Shown: positions 29,085 to 38,624 of the stretch, in pieces | Position numbering within the stretch: position 1 is the stretch's first letter | Layout: each line of letters opens with the position of its first letter | NCBI GenBank assembly: GCA_003133245.1 | Contig: PKWM01000005.1 | Location: 24,525 to 88,524, forward strand | Length of the DNA: 64,000 nucleotides | Direction of reading: 5' to 3' | From: Rhodoferax sp. | GTDB taxonomy: Bacteria; Pseudomonadota; Gammaproteobacteria; Burkholderiales; Burkholderiaceae_C | Position numbers and translations under genes: made by a program | The notes under the pieces: generated by a model | The model's input: the letters and a program-made list of their open reading frames with translations, nothing else | What the model was told of the DNA's origin: nothing | The model's database searches: none

Positions 29085-30272
29085 ATGCACACTGCGACTC
29101 CGATTCAATTCTTCCCTGTCTCCACCAATACCGAAACTCAAGCCCCATATCCCAGCCCGATAGTCGGCGGTCGGGTCGAACTGCAGTTACTCACCACCCT
29201 CAAATGCAACCTCAAATGCAGCTACTGTTCGCTCGGTGTGGGCGAGGTGCTCGGCTCCCAGATCGAGGTTGAATACGACATCGAGCAGCTCAGCGCCTTC
29301 ATCGACACACAACTCAAGGGCAAAGAGGTTTATGTCACGTTTTACGGGGGCGAGCCGACCCTGAACAAACCGCTGATGCTGGCGGTGATGCAGCGTTTTC
29401 CGGGCTTTCGCTTTCAACTGCAAACCAACGCGACGCTGATCGACGATCTGCCCGACTGGGCCCTGGGCCGGTTGTCCAATGTGCTCGCTTCGATTGACGG
29501 CGGCCAGGCCACTACCGACGCTTACCGCGGCCGCGGCATTTACCGCCAGGTTATCAAGAACCTCAAAGAAGTGCGCGCAAAAGTTGGTGGCTCTATTACC
29601 GCCCGCGTCACCTGGGGCAATCCTGACACCAGTTTTGAAGAACTTGATCTGCTGGTTGGGGAAGGTACCCCGTTTGACTACCTGTACTGGCAGTTTGTGG
29701 CCGACGCGCAGTACGGCGGCGACTCGCTCGCCAAACGCCAGGCGGTGCTAGTGCAAATGATAGCCAAGTTTTTTTCCCGCACCGATGTCTTGTACCCGCT
29801 GATTCCGCTGATGGGCATGGTGCGCAACAAGCTGTTCCCCAGCCGCGCCCAGGAACTGTACGCGGGTCGCACCCAGTGCCGGGTCTCGACGCACCTGCTC
29901 AATGTGATGCCCAGCGGCGAGATTTTCCCTTGCCCGGACATGCTGTACGTGCCGCACATGAAAATGGGTGATGTCAAGGGCAATTGGCTCAAGGCCAGTC
30001 CGCTGCAGCTCACATCGGCCATGCCGTGCCAAGCCTGCGAAGCTTATGCGTGGTGCCGTGGCAATTGCCTGAAAAACCTGTACAACGGTTATGTCAAGCA
30101 GGACGCGCCCTACCGCACCGAAGTGGTTGAGCCGATTTGCGAGTTGATCCGTTTCATGGGCCGCGAGATCGACCAGCACCAGCCGCAGACCTGGTTTGAT
30201 CAGACCACGCCGCCCGTGCGCAAGCTCCTGCTGGAGTGCGAGGTTTATGAATACGTTGAAGTGATGCCCTGA
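29085..30272 (+). CDS. Radical SAM protein with SPASM-like C-terminal cysteines
   Basis: A 395-residue radical SAM enzyme. The cluster motif CNLKCSYC uses Cys41, 45 and 48, followed by TFYGGEPTLNKPL, the usual GGEP motif. The C-terminal part has a set of cysteines (TQCRV, IFPCPDM, CQACEAYAWCRGNC) with SPASM-type spacing, which binds auxiliary clusters in peptide- and protein-modifying enzymes such as sulfatase maturases. The substrate is unknown. ATG 29085 is chosen because homology begins soon after; the frame is open 50 codons upstream but that part is low-quality. No obvious precursor peptide adjoins it, and tRNA-Pro follows in the opposite direction. Confidence 0.8.
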   Translation: MHTATPIQFFPVSTNTETQAPYPSPIVGGRVELQLLTTLKCNLKCSYCSLGVGEVLGSQIEVEYDIEQLSAFIDTQLKGKEVYVTFYGGEPTLNKPLMLAVMQRFPGFRFQLQTNATLIDDLPDWALGRLSNVLASIDGGQATTDAYRGRGIYRQVIKNLKEVRAKVGGSITARVTWGNPDTSFEELDLLVGEGTPFDYLYWQFVADAQYGGDSLAKRQAVLVQMIAKFFSRTDVLYPLIPLMGMVRNKLFPSRAQELYAGRTQCRVSTHLLNVMPSGEIFPCPDMLYVPHMKMGDVKGNWLKASPLQLTSAMPCQACEAYAWCRGNCLKNLYNGYVKQDAPYRTEVVEPICELIRFMGREIDQHQPQTWFDQTTPPVRKLLLECEVYEYVEVMP

Positions 30273-30286
30273 AGCAGGCTGTCTAA

Positions 30287-30363
<77 letters not shown>

Positions 30364-30445
30364 ACGAGCCAGTATTGTAACGGCTCGCAGCGGCGCCGCT
30401 TACGCTGTGAAAGCATCGTTTTCGCCGGTCGTTTACCATCAAGCC

Positions 30446-31246
30446 ATGTCGTCTCAAACTCCAGCGCTGGTGTGGCTAGAGCCAGGCCAGGACTTTCCCC
30501 CTGCCAGTCAGGCCTGGGGTGAAGGTTCGCCCGCACCGGGGCTGCTGGCGGGCGGTGGCATGCTCGATGTGGCCTCCTTGCGCCGGGCCTACAGCCGAGG
30601 TATTTTTCCCTGGTACAGCGCGGGCCAGCCGATCCTGTGGTGGAGTCCTGATCCGAGAATGGTGCTCGACGTTTCAAAATTTCGCATCCACTCGTCGTTT
30701 AAAAAAACATTGCAAAAATTTCGTCAAACGCCAGGTTGCGAAATTCGAATGGACTGTGCCTTTGCACAAGTCATAGAGGCTTGCTCAAGCGGCCCCCGCA
30801 CGGGACAGACGGGCACCTGGATCGTGCCGGACATGAGGGTCGCCTACAACGATCTGCACCGAGCCGGCCTGGCCCACAGCGTGGAGACCTGGGCCAATGG
30901 CCAACTGGTCGGTGGCTTGTACTGCGTAGCGCTCGGGAAGGCAGTGTTTGGTGAATCGATGTTCAGCCGAGCCAGCCAGACCTCGAAAATTGCTTTGGCT
31001 GCATTGGTGGCTTTTTGTTGTCACCATGGGATCGCGCAGATCGATTGCCAGCAAAACACGCCACACCTGGCCTCCTTGGGCGCTGCTGAAATTTCCCGCG
31101 AAGTGTTTTTGCCGCGGGTGGCGCTCGGGCTGACGCAAACCGAACCAATCTGGCAGTTTGACCCCGGTTATTGGCAAACACTGCTGGCATTCAAAGCCGG
31201 TTCAAAACCTTCATCATGCAGTCTTGAATTTCACCAGATAAAATAA
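30446..31246 (+). CDS. aat: Leucyl/phenylalanyl-tRNA--protein transferase
   Basis: Aat adds Leu or Phe from charged tRNA to the N terminus of proteins beginning with Lys or Arg, marking them for ClpS-ClpAP degradation. The product, 266 residues from ATG 30446, shows the family blocks GLLAGGGMLDVASLRRAYSRG, GIFPWYSAGQPILWWSPDPRM (given in parts), GTWIVPDMRVAYNDLH and GGLYCVALGKAVFGESMFSR. An ATG at 30407 would add 13 residues absent from relatives. The arginyl-tRNA-protein transferase gene that commonly follows aat in Burkholderiales is not here; an IclR gene follows instead. Confidence 0.93.
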   Translation: MSSQTPALVWLEPGQDFPPASQAWGEGSPAPGLLAGGGMLDVASLRRAYSRGIFPWYSAGQPILWWSPDPRMVLDVSKFRIHSSFKKTLQKFRQTPGCEIRMDCAFAQVIEACSSGPRTGQTGTWIVPDMRVAYNDLHRAGLAHSVETWANGQLVGGLYCVALGKAVFGESMFSRASQTSKIALAALVAFCCHHGIAQIDCQQNTPHLASLGAAEISREVFLPRVALGLTQTEPIWQFDPGYWQTLLAFKAGSKPSSCSLEFHQIK

Positions 31247-31270
31247 CGAAAATACAGTTCAGGAGGATTC

Positions 31271-32065
31271 ATGCGAAAGATAGATTCCAATGTGACCATC
31301 ACACCAACCGTTCAAGTGATTGAGCGAATGTTTGCCATCGTGGACGTTCTGGCGTCGCGGGAAGAAGCAGTCTCACTTAAAGAAATCAGTCAGAAAACGG
31401 GTCTGCACCCTTCCACCACGCACCGTTTATTGAACGATCTGGCCACCGGTCGTTTTGTTGATCGCCCGCAGGCTGGCAGCTATCGTTTGGGTATGCGTTT
31501 GCTGGAACTGGGCAACCTGGTCAAAAACCGTCTGAACGTTCGCGATGCGGCGTTGGCACCGATGCGCGAACTGCATAAATTGATCCAGCAACCCGTCAAT
31601 TTAAGCCTGCGCCAGGGAGACGAGATTGTCTATATCGAGCGCACTTACAGCGAGCGCTCAGGCATGCAGGTGGTGCGTGCCATCGGTGGGCGGGCACCCC
31701 TGCACTTGACCTCGGTGGGTAAATTGTTCCTGGCGGTGGAAGAGCCGCAGCGGGTGCGGGCCTACGCCACGCGCACTGGCCTGAGTGGCCACACCAAAAA
31801 CAGCCTGACCCAATTGCCTGCGTTGGAGCGCGAGCTCGCCAAGGTGCGCCAATGCGGCATTGCGCGCGACAATGAAGAGCTTGAGTTGGGTGTGCGTTGC
31901 ATGGCAGCGGGCATTTACGACGACCAGGGCACTTTGGTTGCAGGCTTGTCAATTTCTGCACCAGCCCTGCGTCTGGAAGAAGAATGGTTGCCCAAACTTC
32001 AGGCTACCACTCGTGAAATATCGACCATTTTGGGTTACGAGCCGACGAATGAGTCGCAGGCTTGA
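31271..32065 (+). CDS. IclR-family transcriptional regulator
   Basis: A 264-residue regulator with an N-terminal winged helix (about 13-75; AVSLKEISQKTGLHPSTTHRLLNDL) and a C-terminal effector-binding GAF-like domain (from about 90; VNLSLRQGDEIVYIERTYSE, and DNEELELGVRCMAAGIYD). An excellent AGGAGG lies at 31261-31266, five bases before ATG 31271. IclR proteins usually control a neighbouring catabolic operon, but the neighbours are aat and pbpG, so the target is not apparent. The spacing from aat is 24 bases. Confidence 0.9.
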   Translation: MRKIDSNVTITPTVQVIERMFAIVDVLASREEAVSLKEISQKTGLHPSTTHRLLNDLATGRFVDRPQAGSYRLGMRLLELGNLVKNRLNVRDAALAPMRELHKLIQQPVNLSLRQGDEIVYIERTYSERSGMQVVRAIGGRAPLHLTSVGKLFLAVEEPQRVRAYATRTGLSGHTKNSLTQLPALERELAKVRQCGIARDNEELELGVRCMAAGIYDDQGTLVAGLSISAPALRLEEEWLPKLQATTREISTILGYEPTNESQA

Positions 32066-32091
32066 ACCCGAACCAGTGCTTCAGCCTAGGT

Positions 32092-33153
32092 TCAACCCTC
32101 GACCCTGGCAGCGATCGGCAGATTGTCAGTGTTCGGCCGCGCCAACGGAATGACGCGAAACCTTGCGGGAGTTGATTCGACCCAGTGCCGAACCCGCTGC
32201 GCATCGGCCAAACGAGTCAAATTGCCAGCGGAATCCAGAAACACCATGATCAGCCTGCGCCCCGCTACCTTGGTCTGCATGACCAGGCCGTGGCCAGCTT
32301 CGGCAATATAGCCGGTCTTTTGCAAGCCAATATCCCATGCTGGGTTTTTCACCAAACGGTTGGTGTTGTTGTATTGAAGCATTCGTTTGCCGACTGCGAC
32401 CTGGTAATCGGGTGAGGTGGTTAATTTACGCAAGAGCGGGTCACCATAGGCGACCTCGACCAACTTAGCCAAGTCACGTGCACTCGAGTGATTTTTACTG
32501 GAGAGTCCGGTCGGCTCAACATAATTGGTGTCGTTCATGCCAATCTGTTTAGCCTTGGCATTCATCAGGCCGACAAAGACCGGCAAGCCACCCGGATAAC
32601 TGCGTGCCAATGCATGCGCTGCGCGGTTTTCGCTGGACATCAAAGCCAGGTGCATCAGCTCGCCGCGACTGAGCTCGGTGCCCACCTGCAATCGCGATGA
32701 ACTGTTTTTTATGGTATCCACATCAGCTTGTGAAATAGTGATGTGTTCATTCATGGGTAACTGCGCTTCACTCAGAACCAAACCCGTCATCAATTTGGTC
32801 AGCGAAGCAATCGGCAAAACCGCTTGATCATTCTTGCTGAACAAAACTTCATTGGTCTCCTGGTCTATCACCAGCGCCGCACTTGATTTCAATTTAAGGG
32901 CGTCAGGGGTGCCATGCAAACCTGCGATCTGCCCAAAAGAGAGGACTGCCGGGACGACTTGGGTACGAACGCGGGTCTGAATAATTGATTTACGTCTGCT
33001 TACGGATACGGTTCTGGAGACTTTTCGTTTCGCAACCGACTGATGCCTGGGCGTCTTGGCGATCTCATGTTTATGCTGAGCGACAGCGGCTTGCGGCAGC
33101 GAGACGGCGACCAGAAAAGCCGCCAAGCCGATGAAAGAAAGCAATTTACGCAC
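32092..33153 (-). CDS. pbpG: D-alanyl-D-alanine endopeptidase / carboxypeptidase, PBP7-type
   Basis: A periplasmic S11-family penicillin-binding protein of 353 residues. A Sec signal peptide (1-25, cleavage after AVA) is followed by a basic linker (about 26-65, with KRKVSRTVSVSRRK). The active-site motifs are SLTK (117-120), SEN (174-176) and KTG (279-281). It is expected to cut peptidoglycan peptide cross-links. The start is GTG 33153 with GGAG about four bases upstream. No membrane-anchoring C-terminal amphipathic helix is evident, consistent with PBP7/8 rather than PBP5/6. Confidence 0.9.
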   Translation of the reverse strand: MRKLLSFIGLAAFLVAVSLPQAAVAQHKHEIAKTPRHQSVAKRKVSRTVSVSRRKSIIQTRVRTQVVPAVLSFGQIAGLHGTPDALKLKSSAALVIDQETNEVLFSKNDQAVLPIASLTKLMTGLVLSEAQLPMNEHITISQADVDTIKNSSSRLQVGTELSRGELMHLALMSSENRAAHALARSYPGGLPVFVGLMNAKAKQIGMNDTNYVEPTGLSSKNHSSARDLAKLVEVAYGDPLLRKLTTSPDYQVAVGKRMLQYNNTNRLVKNPAWDIGLQKTGYIAEAGHGLVMQTKVAGRRLIMVFLDSAGNLTRLADAQRVRHWVESTPARFRVIPLARPNTDNLPIAARVEG

Positions 33154-33284
33154 GTGTCTCCAAACAAAATGAGTGGGAAAAACCGCAAACAGAATTTTGA
33201 TTTGTTTTTCGATGAGCCGAGTTTATACAGAAAGTAGCGCTGTATCAACTAGTTGCGCCACTTTCTTAAACAACTACCGGAAAC

Positions 33285-34823
33285 CTATCCTTGCGCTGCC
33301 ACCCGATCAGCTTTGCTGTGCAAATGGTTGAGCGCACTCAAGTAGGCTTTGGCCGAGGCCACGATGATGTCGGGGTCGCTGCCGACACCGTTGACGACGC
33401 GGCCACCGTGTTGCAAGCGCACCGTCACTTCGCCCTGGCTCTCGGTTGAGCCGCTGATGGCGTTGACCGAGTAGAGCACCATCTCGGCACCGCTCTTCAC
33501 GTGTGACTCGATGGCTTTAAGCGAAGCGTCCACCGGACCGTCACCGTCGGAGGAGCCTTTGACCTCCTTGCCAGCGACGGTGAAGACAATACTGGCCTGC
33601 GGCCGCTCACCAGTTTCGCTGTGTTGCGAGAGCGAAACAAAGCCGTATTGCTCTTTGTCGCGCGAGATGCTGCCGTCGCCCACCAGTGCCAGAATGTCCT
33701 CGTCAAAAATATCGCTCTTGCGATCAGCGAGCTCTTTGAAGCGGGCAAAAGCGGCGTTGATGTCAGCCTCGCTTTCCAGTTGCGCTCCCAATTCCTGCAA
33801 GCGCTGCTTGAAAGCATTGCGCCCGCTGTGTTTGCTCAGCACCAGTTTGTTGGCGCTCCAGCCAACATCTTCAGCGCGCATGATTTCGTAGGTGTCACGC
33901 GCCTTCAAAATGCCGTCCTGGTGGATCCCTGCGGCGTGGGCAAAGGCGTTGGCTCCTACGATTGCTTTGTTGGGTTGCACCACAAAACCGGTGATCTGGC
34001 TGACCATGCGACTGGCCGCCAGAATATGTTGGGTGTCAATCCCCATATCAAGCTTGAAATAGTCACGCCGTGTTTTGATTGCCATGACGACTTCTTCGAG
34101 ACTACAGTTGCCAGCGCGTTCACCCAAACCGTTGATGGTGCATTCCACCTGACGGGCACCGCCAATTTTCACACCGGCCAGCGAATTGGCCACCGCCATG
34201 CCCAGATCGTTATGGCAATGCACCGACCAGATCGCCTGGTCCGAATTGGGCACGCGTTGACGCAAAGTCTTGATAAAGTCGCCAAACAGCTCGGGAATAG
34301 CGTAACCCACCGTGTCGGGCACGTTGATGGTGGTGGCACCGTCCTTGATCACGGCCTCGATGACGCGGCACAAAAAGTCCACATCACTGCGGTAAGCGTC
34401 CTCGGGGCTGAATTCCACATCGGCCACTAGGTTGCGCGCAAAGCGCACTGCCAGGCGCGCTTGCTCAAAAACCTGGTCGGGTGTCATGCGCAGTTTTTTC
34501 TCCATGTGCAGCGCTGAGGTTGCAATGAAGGTGTGAATGCGGCTGTGCGCAGCGCCTTTGAGCGCCTCGGCAGCGCGCGAAATATCCCGATCATTGGCGC
34601 GTGAGAGCGAACAGACGGTGGCATCCTTAATGGCATTTGCAACGCCTTGCACGGCCTCGAAGTCGCCGTTGGAACTGGCGGCAAAACCGGCTTCGATGAC
34701 ATCGACCCTCAGACGCTCCAGTTGACGTGCAATACGCAGCTTTTCATCCTTGTTCATCGACGCGCCGGGTGACTGTTCGCCGTCACGCAAGGTGGTATCA
34801 AAAATAATCAACTTGTCAGACAT
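33285..34823 (-). CDS. leuA: 2-isopropylmalate synthase
   Basis: LeuA condenses acetyl-CoA with 2-ketoisovalerate in the first step of leucine synthesis. The 512-residue product has the HMGL-like TIM barrel ([17 protein letters not shown], with [13 protein letters not shown] and [15 protein letters not shown]) and a C-terminal regulatory domain ([16 protein letters not shown] and following) that binds leucine. I chose the ATG at 34823, the family start, with AGGAGA upstream; the frame runs back to 34901 through the attenuator terminator, which cannot be coding. The upstream leader peptide and terminator indicate control by leucine through attenuation. No other leu genes are in the window. Confidence 0.95.
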   Translation of the reverse strand: MSDKLIIFDTTLRDGEQSPGASMNKDEKLRIARQLERLRVDVIEAGFAASSNGDFEAVQGVANAIKDATVCSLSRANDRDISRAAEALKGAAHSRIHTFIATSALHMEKKLRMTPDQVFEQARLAVRFARNLVADVEFSPEDAYRSDVDFLCRVIEAVIKDGATTINVPDTVGYAIPELFGDFIKTLRQRVPNSDQAIWSVHCHNDLGMAVANSLAGVKIGGARQVECTINGLGERAGNCSLEEVVMAIKTRRDYFKLDMGIDTQHILAASRMVSQITGFVVQPNKAIVGANAFAHAAGIHQDGILKARDTYEIMRAEDVGWSANKLVLSKHSGRNAFKQRLQELGAQLESEADINAAFARFKELADRKSDIFDEDILALVGDGSISRDKEQYGFVSLSQHSETGERPQASIVFTVAGKEVKGSSDGDGPVDASLKAIESHVKSGAEMVLYSVNAISGSTESQGEVTVRLQHGGRVVNGVGSDPDIIVASAKAYLSALNHLHSKADRVAAQG

Positions 34824-34869
34824 CTGTGTTCTCCTGATTTCATGAAAAACGGCCGGCAAAAAAGGTGGC

Positions 34870-34909
34870 CCAAAAAACAAAAAGCCCGCTGCGAAAGGCA
34901 CACGGGCTT
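34870..34909 (-). terminator. leuA attenuator terminator
   Basis: On the minus strand AAGCCCG (34909-34903) pairs with CGGGCTT (34888-34882) across a 14-base loop, followed by TTTGTTTTTTGG, a classic rho-independent terminator. It lies between the leucine leader peptide and the leuA start. An alternative pairing exists: ACGGGC at 34949-34944, inside the leader peptide codons, is complementary to GCCCGT at 34907-34902, the first arm of the terminator, so it can serve as an antiterminator. A further hairpin (TAGCGC/GCGCTA, 34922-34935) overlaps the leader stop codon. Confidence 0.8.
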
Positions 34910-34932
34910 GGGATCGGGTTTTAGCGCGTGCG

Positions 34933-34986
34933 CTACCGTCTCCGCCCGTCAGGCGATAGCAGTAGTGCTAGCAGCATCATTTCCAT
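34933..34986 (-). CDS. leuL: leuA leader peptide (attenuation)
   Basis: A 17-codon reading frame on the minus strand, ATG at 34986 to TAG at 34935-34933, reading [17 protein letters not shown]. Codons 5-10 are CTG CTA GCA CTA CTG CTA: five leucines in six codons, three using the uncommon CTA. This is the hallmark of transcription attenuation: a ribosome stalling at Leu codons when leucyl-tRNA is scarce would favour the antiterminator. It is too short for automatic gene finders. Internal ATGs (34980, 34977) could also start it. No clear ribosome-binding site is visible. TTGACT at 35023-35018 on this strand is a possible -35 element. The gene symbol is by analogy with enteric leuL. Confidence 0.75.
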   Translation of the reverse strand: MEMMLLALLLSPDGRRR

Positions 34987-35104
34987 GGGTTCAATGTACC
35001 ACAGGTTCGAGTGGATGAGTCAAGTTATCATGACCCCCTGTTTGTTGGTTTGCCCGGCAACGCTTAATCTCGCTTACACCCAGATTTAAACTGTTCTGAT
35101 TCCT

Positions 35105-38100
35105 GTGCGCCTCAATTCAATCAAGTTATCCGGTTTCAAGTCATTTGTTGATCCAACCACTTTCATGCTGCCGGGGCAATTGGTGGGGGTGGTTGGCCCC
35201 AATGGCTGCGGCAAATCCAACATCATGGATGCAGTGCGCTGGGTGCTGGGGGAGAGCAAGGCCTCGGAACTGCGCGGCGAGTCGATGCAGGACGTTATTT
35301 TCAACGGCACCACCACGCGTAAACCGGCCAGCCGCGCCAGCGTGGAACTGGTGTTTGACAACGCCGACCACCGGGCCGGTGGCCAGTGGAGCCAGTTTGA
35401 GGAGATTGCCGTCAAGCGCGTGCTCACGCGCGACGGCGCCAGCAGCTACTACATCAACAACCAGCCGGTGCGTCGGCGTGACGTGCAGGACGTTTTTTTG
35501 GGCACCGGTCTGGGGCCACGTGCTTACGCCATCATTGGACAGGGCACGATCAGCCGCATCATCGAGTCGCGACCGGAAGAGTTGCGCTTGTTTCTGGAAG
35601 AAGCCGCCGGGGTTTCCAAATACAAGGAGCGCCGCCGTGAAACCGAAAATCGCCTCGGTGATACGCGTGAAAACCTGACACGGGTTGAAGACATATTGCG
35701 CGAACTCAATGCCAATCTGGAGAAACTTGAAAAACAAGCTGAAGTGGCCCAGCAGTACAACGCTCTGACGACCGATGTCACGCTCAAACAGCAGCAGCTC
35801 TGGTTTTTGAAGCGCGCCGAGTCCGAGGCCGACCAGGTCCGGATTCAGTCAGAGGCGCAGGGCGCGGTCAATCAGCTGGAGCGTCGGCTGGCTGATTTGC
35901 GTCACATCCAGGCCGAGTTGGAGACGGTGCGCCAGGCCCACTACGCTGCTGGTGATCAGGTCAACCAGACGCAGGGTTTGCTTTATGAGGCCAGTGCCGA
36001 AGTCGGGCGCCTGGAGGCCGAGATCCGCTTTGTGGTGGAAGGTCGTCTGCGCGTTGAGCAGCGTCTGGCCACACTCAAAGCGCAAATTAATCAATGGGTC
36101 GGTCAAGGCGAGGCAGCCCGGATAGAAATCGAAAGTTTGACGGAGCTGACCCTGGCGGGCAACGAAAAATCAGAACTGTTCGCGACCCAGGTCGAACATC
36201 AGGCGCAGCAGTTGCCCGAACTTGAAGAAGCACTGCGGCTGACGCAGACTAACGCCAGCACGCAGCGTGCCAGCGTGGCGCAGGTGCACCAACAAATTGG
36301 AGTACTGGCGGCCGAGCAACGCAACATCGAGGAGCAAATGCGCCAGCTCGGCGGCCGACGCGAACGTTTGAGTGCAGACCACCAGGCATTGGTGGCTCCC
36401 GATGAAGCAAAGTTGGCCGTGTTGCAAAGTCAACTGGCGCAGGCGAGCGCGAGCGCCAAATCGGCCGAGGCCACCCTGCATGCGTTGCAGGACGCCGTGC
36501 CACAACTTGATCAGAGTCGGCGTCAGCAACAACAAGCGGTCAACACTGAAGCGGCCCGCCAAGCTGATTTATCGGCGCGGCTGGATGCCCTCAAAACTTT
36601 GCAGGAAAAAGTTAAAACCGACGGCAAGCTGCGCCCCTGGCTGGCCAAACACGGGCTTGACGGTTTGGCCGGTTTGTGGAGCCGCATTCACATTGAGCCG
36701 GGCTGGGAAAATGCGCTTGAAGGCGCTTTGCGCGAGCGCCTGGGCGCACTCGAAGTGTCGCGCCTGGAGTTGGTCCATTCCTTTGCCAATGATGCCCCAC
36801 CGGCCAAGTTGGCGTTTTACAGCCCGCCGTTGGCGGCGTTGCCTTTGCGGCCAGCGTCAATGACGCGTTTGTCAGATTTGTTGCGCTTGAACGACGTCGG
36901 TCAAAAAACCGTGCTGCTGGATTGGTTGCAAGGTTGTTATACGGCCAGCAGTTTGGAAGAGGCGCTGGCCAAACGCAGTGAGCTGCAGCCGGGCGAGCTG
37001 ATTTTTGTCAAATCCGGCCACGCCGTTGGGCCGTACAGCGTGAGCTTTTATGCGGGCGACTCGGAGCAGGCCGGTTTGCTGGCGCGCGCCCATGAAATTG
37101 AGAATTTGCACAAGCAGCTCAGAGCGCAGGTTTTGATCAGCGATGAAACACGCTCGGCGCTGGTGCGCGCCGAGACGGCTTATGCCGAGGCGTCGCAGCG
37201 GCTGATCGAATTGCGTCGTGAGGCTACTCAAAGCAGCAGTCGCTTTCATGAATTACAGGTTGAAACGCTGCGACTGACCCAATTGGCCGAGCAGGTGCGC
37301 TCCCGAAGCGCGCAAATTAGCGCTGATCTGGCTGAACTCGAAGCCCAACTGGGCGACCTGGCGCAGCGTCGTGACACCGCCGAGGTCCGCTTTGAAGAGC
37401 TTGATCTGCAGTTGGCCGATAAGCAGGAGCGCCAGCTTGAGCTTGATGAGATGGTGATCGCGGCCGAGCGTCAATTGGGGCAGGCCAGAGAGCAGCAACG
37501 CAGTCTGGAGCGCCAGGCGCAAGAAGCCAGTTTTGCCATGCGCAGCCTCGATGCGCGCCGCGCCGAGTTGTTGCGCTCGCTAGAGACTGCAGCGCAGCAA
37601 GCCGATTCGGTCAGAGCTGAAACTCAAAGAGCGCAGGACGAATTGGCGCACCTGAACGACGCCGCAGCGCAGGGCGGCCTGCAGGACGCCCTGGCGCTCA
37701 AGCTTGAGCGCGAGCGTTTACTCGGCGAGAAACGCAGCCAGTACGACGACCTGACCGGCAAGTTGCGCGCCAGCGATGAGCTTCGTTTGCAGTTGGAGTA
37801 CGAGCTTGACCCTTTGCGTCAACGCATTACCGAATTTCAGCTCAAGGAGCAGGCCGCGCGACTGGGTCTGGAGCAATACCAGCAATTGCTCGCCGATGCG
37901 CAGGCTGATTTGCCGGCATTGGCCGAGTCCGTCGCCCAGGGTAGGGTGCGTCTGGCCGGCCTGCAAGGCGAGATTGATCGCCTGCACCGCGACATTGCCG
38001 CCTTGGGCGCGGTCAACCTGGCTGCGCTCGACGAGCTGACAGTGGCGCTTGAGCGCAAGAATTTTCTCGCTGCGCAGTCGGCTGACTTGAACGAAGCGAT

Positions 38101-38620
38101 GACGACGCTGGAAGATGCCATCAAGAAGATTGACGTGGAAACCCGCGCGCTGCTGGCGGGCACATTTAAAACCGTTAATGAGCATTTTGGCAAGATGTTC
38201 CCTGAACTGTTTGGTGGTGGCCATGCGCAACTGGTCATCACCGGCGAAGAGATTCTTGACTCCGGCGTACAAGTGATTGCGCAGCCGCCGGGTAAAAAGA
38301 ACCAAACCATTCATCTGCTCTCGGGGGGCGAAAAAGCACTGACTGCGATTGCCCTGGTGTTTGCAATTTTCCAGCTCAACCCGGCACCTTTTTGCCTGCT
38401 CGATGAAGTTGATGCACCGCTGGACGATGCCAATACCGAGCGCTATGCCAAGCTGGTTTTGAGCATGAGTCGGGAGACCCAATTTTTGTTCATCAGCCAT
38501 AACAAAATTGCCATGGAAATGGCACAGCAGTTGATCGGCGTGACGATGCAAGAGCAGGGCGTATCGCGTATTGTTGTGGTGGACATGGATACGGCTCTGT
38601 CCTTGGCGCAAGAGGTTTGA
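35105..38620 (+). CDS. smc: Chromosome segregation protein SMC (condensin)
   Basis: A full-length 1171-residue bacterial SMC. The N-terminal head has GPNGCGKSN (Walker A, about 32-40) and VRWVLGESKASELRGE; long coiled coils with alternating Glu/Gln/Arg-rich helices flank a hinge at roughly 500-650; the C-terminal head has LLSGGEKALTAIALVFAIF (signature) and PFCLLDEVDAPLDD (Walker B). SMC with ScpAB compacts and segregates chromosomes; scpB is at 5.2 kb. The start is GTG 35105 (MRLNSIKLSGFKSFVDPT). zipA follows after only four bases, the usual beta-proteobacterial pairing. Confidence 0.96.
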   Translation: MRLNSIKLSGFKSFVDPTTFMLPGQLVGVVGPNGCGKSNIMDAVRWVLGESKASELRGESMQDVIFNGTTTRKPASRASVELVFDNADHRAGGQWSQFEEIAVKRVLTRDGASSYYINNQPVRRRDVQDVFLGTGLGPRAYAIIGQGTISRIIESRPEELRLFLEEAAGVSKYKERRRETENRLGDTRENLTRVEDILRELNANLEKLEKQAEVAQQYNALTTDVTLKQQQLWFLKRAESEADQVRIQSEAQGAVNQLERRLADLRHIQAELETVRQAHYAAGDQVNQTQGLLYEASAEVGRLEAEIRFVVEGRLRVEQRLATLKAQINQWVGQGEAARIEIESLTELTLAGNEKSELFATQVEHQAQQLPELEEALRLTQTNASTQRASVAQVHQQIGVLAAEQRNIEEQMRQLGGRRERLSADHQALVAPDEAKLAVLQSQLAQASASAKSAEATLHALQDAVPQLDQSRRQQQQAVNTEAARQADLSARLDALKTLQEKVKTDGKLRPWLAKHGLDGLAGLWSRIHIEPGWENALEGALRERLGALEVSRLELVHSFANDAPPAKLAFYSPPLAALPLRPASMTRLSDLLRLNDVGQKTVLLDWLQGCYTASSLEEALAKRSELQPGELIFVKSGHAVGPYSVSFYAGDSEQAGLLARAHEIENLHKQLRAQVLISDETRSALVRAETAYAEASQRLIELRREATQSSSRFHELQVETLRLTQLAEQVRSRSAQISADLAELEAQLGDLAQRRDTAEVRFEELDLQLADKQERQLELDEMVIAAERQLGQAREQQRSLERQAQEASFAMRSLDARRAELLRSLETAAQQADSVRAETQRAQDELAHLNDAAAQGGLQDALALKLERERLLGEKRSQYDDLTGKLRASDELRLQLEYELDPLRQRITEFQLKEQAARLGLEQYQQLLADAQADLPALAESVAQGRVRLAGLQGEIDRLHRDIAALGAVNLAALDELTVALERKNFLAAQSADLNEAMTTLEDAIKKIDVETRALLAGTFKTVNEHFGKMFPELFGGGHAQLVITGEEILDSGVQVIAQPPGKKNQTIHLLSGGEKALTAIALVFAIFQLNPAPFCLLDEVDAPLDDANTERYAKLVLSMSRETQFLFISHNKIAMEMAQQLIGVTMQEQGVSRIVVVDMDTALSLAQEV

Positions 38621-38624
38621 TCCT

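Noticed and set aside
33621..34430. A 269-codon frame antisense to leuA
   Set aside because: Shadow of a confidently identified gene; residue composition shows no family motif.
34824..34901. N-terminal extension of leuA by 26 codons
   Set aside because: It runs through the attenuator terminator and its T-run; family homology starts at the ATG at 34823.
34993..35023. TTGACT and TACATT on the minus strand as the leuA promoter
   Set aside because: The spacing is 19 bases and transcription would start at the leader ATG itself, leaving no ribosome-binding site; too weak to list as a promoter.
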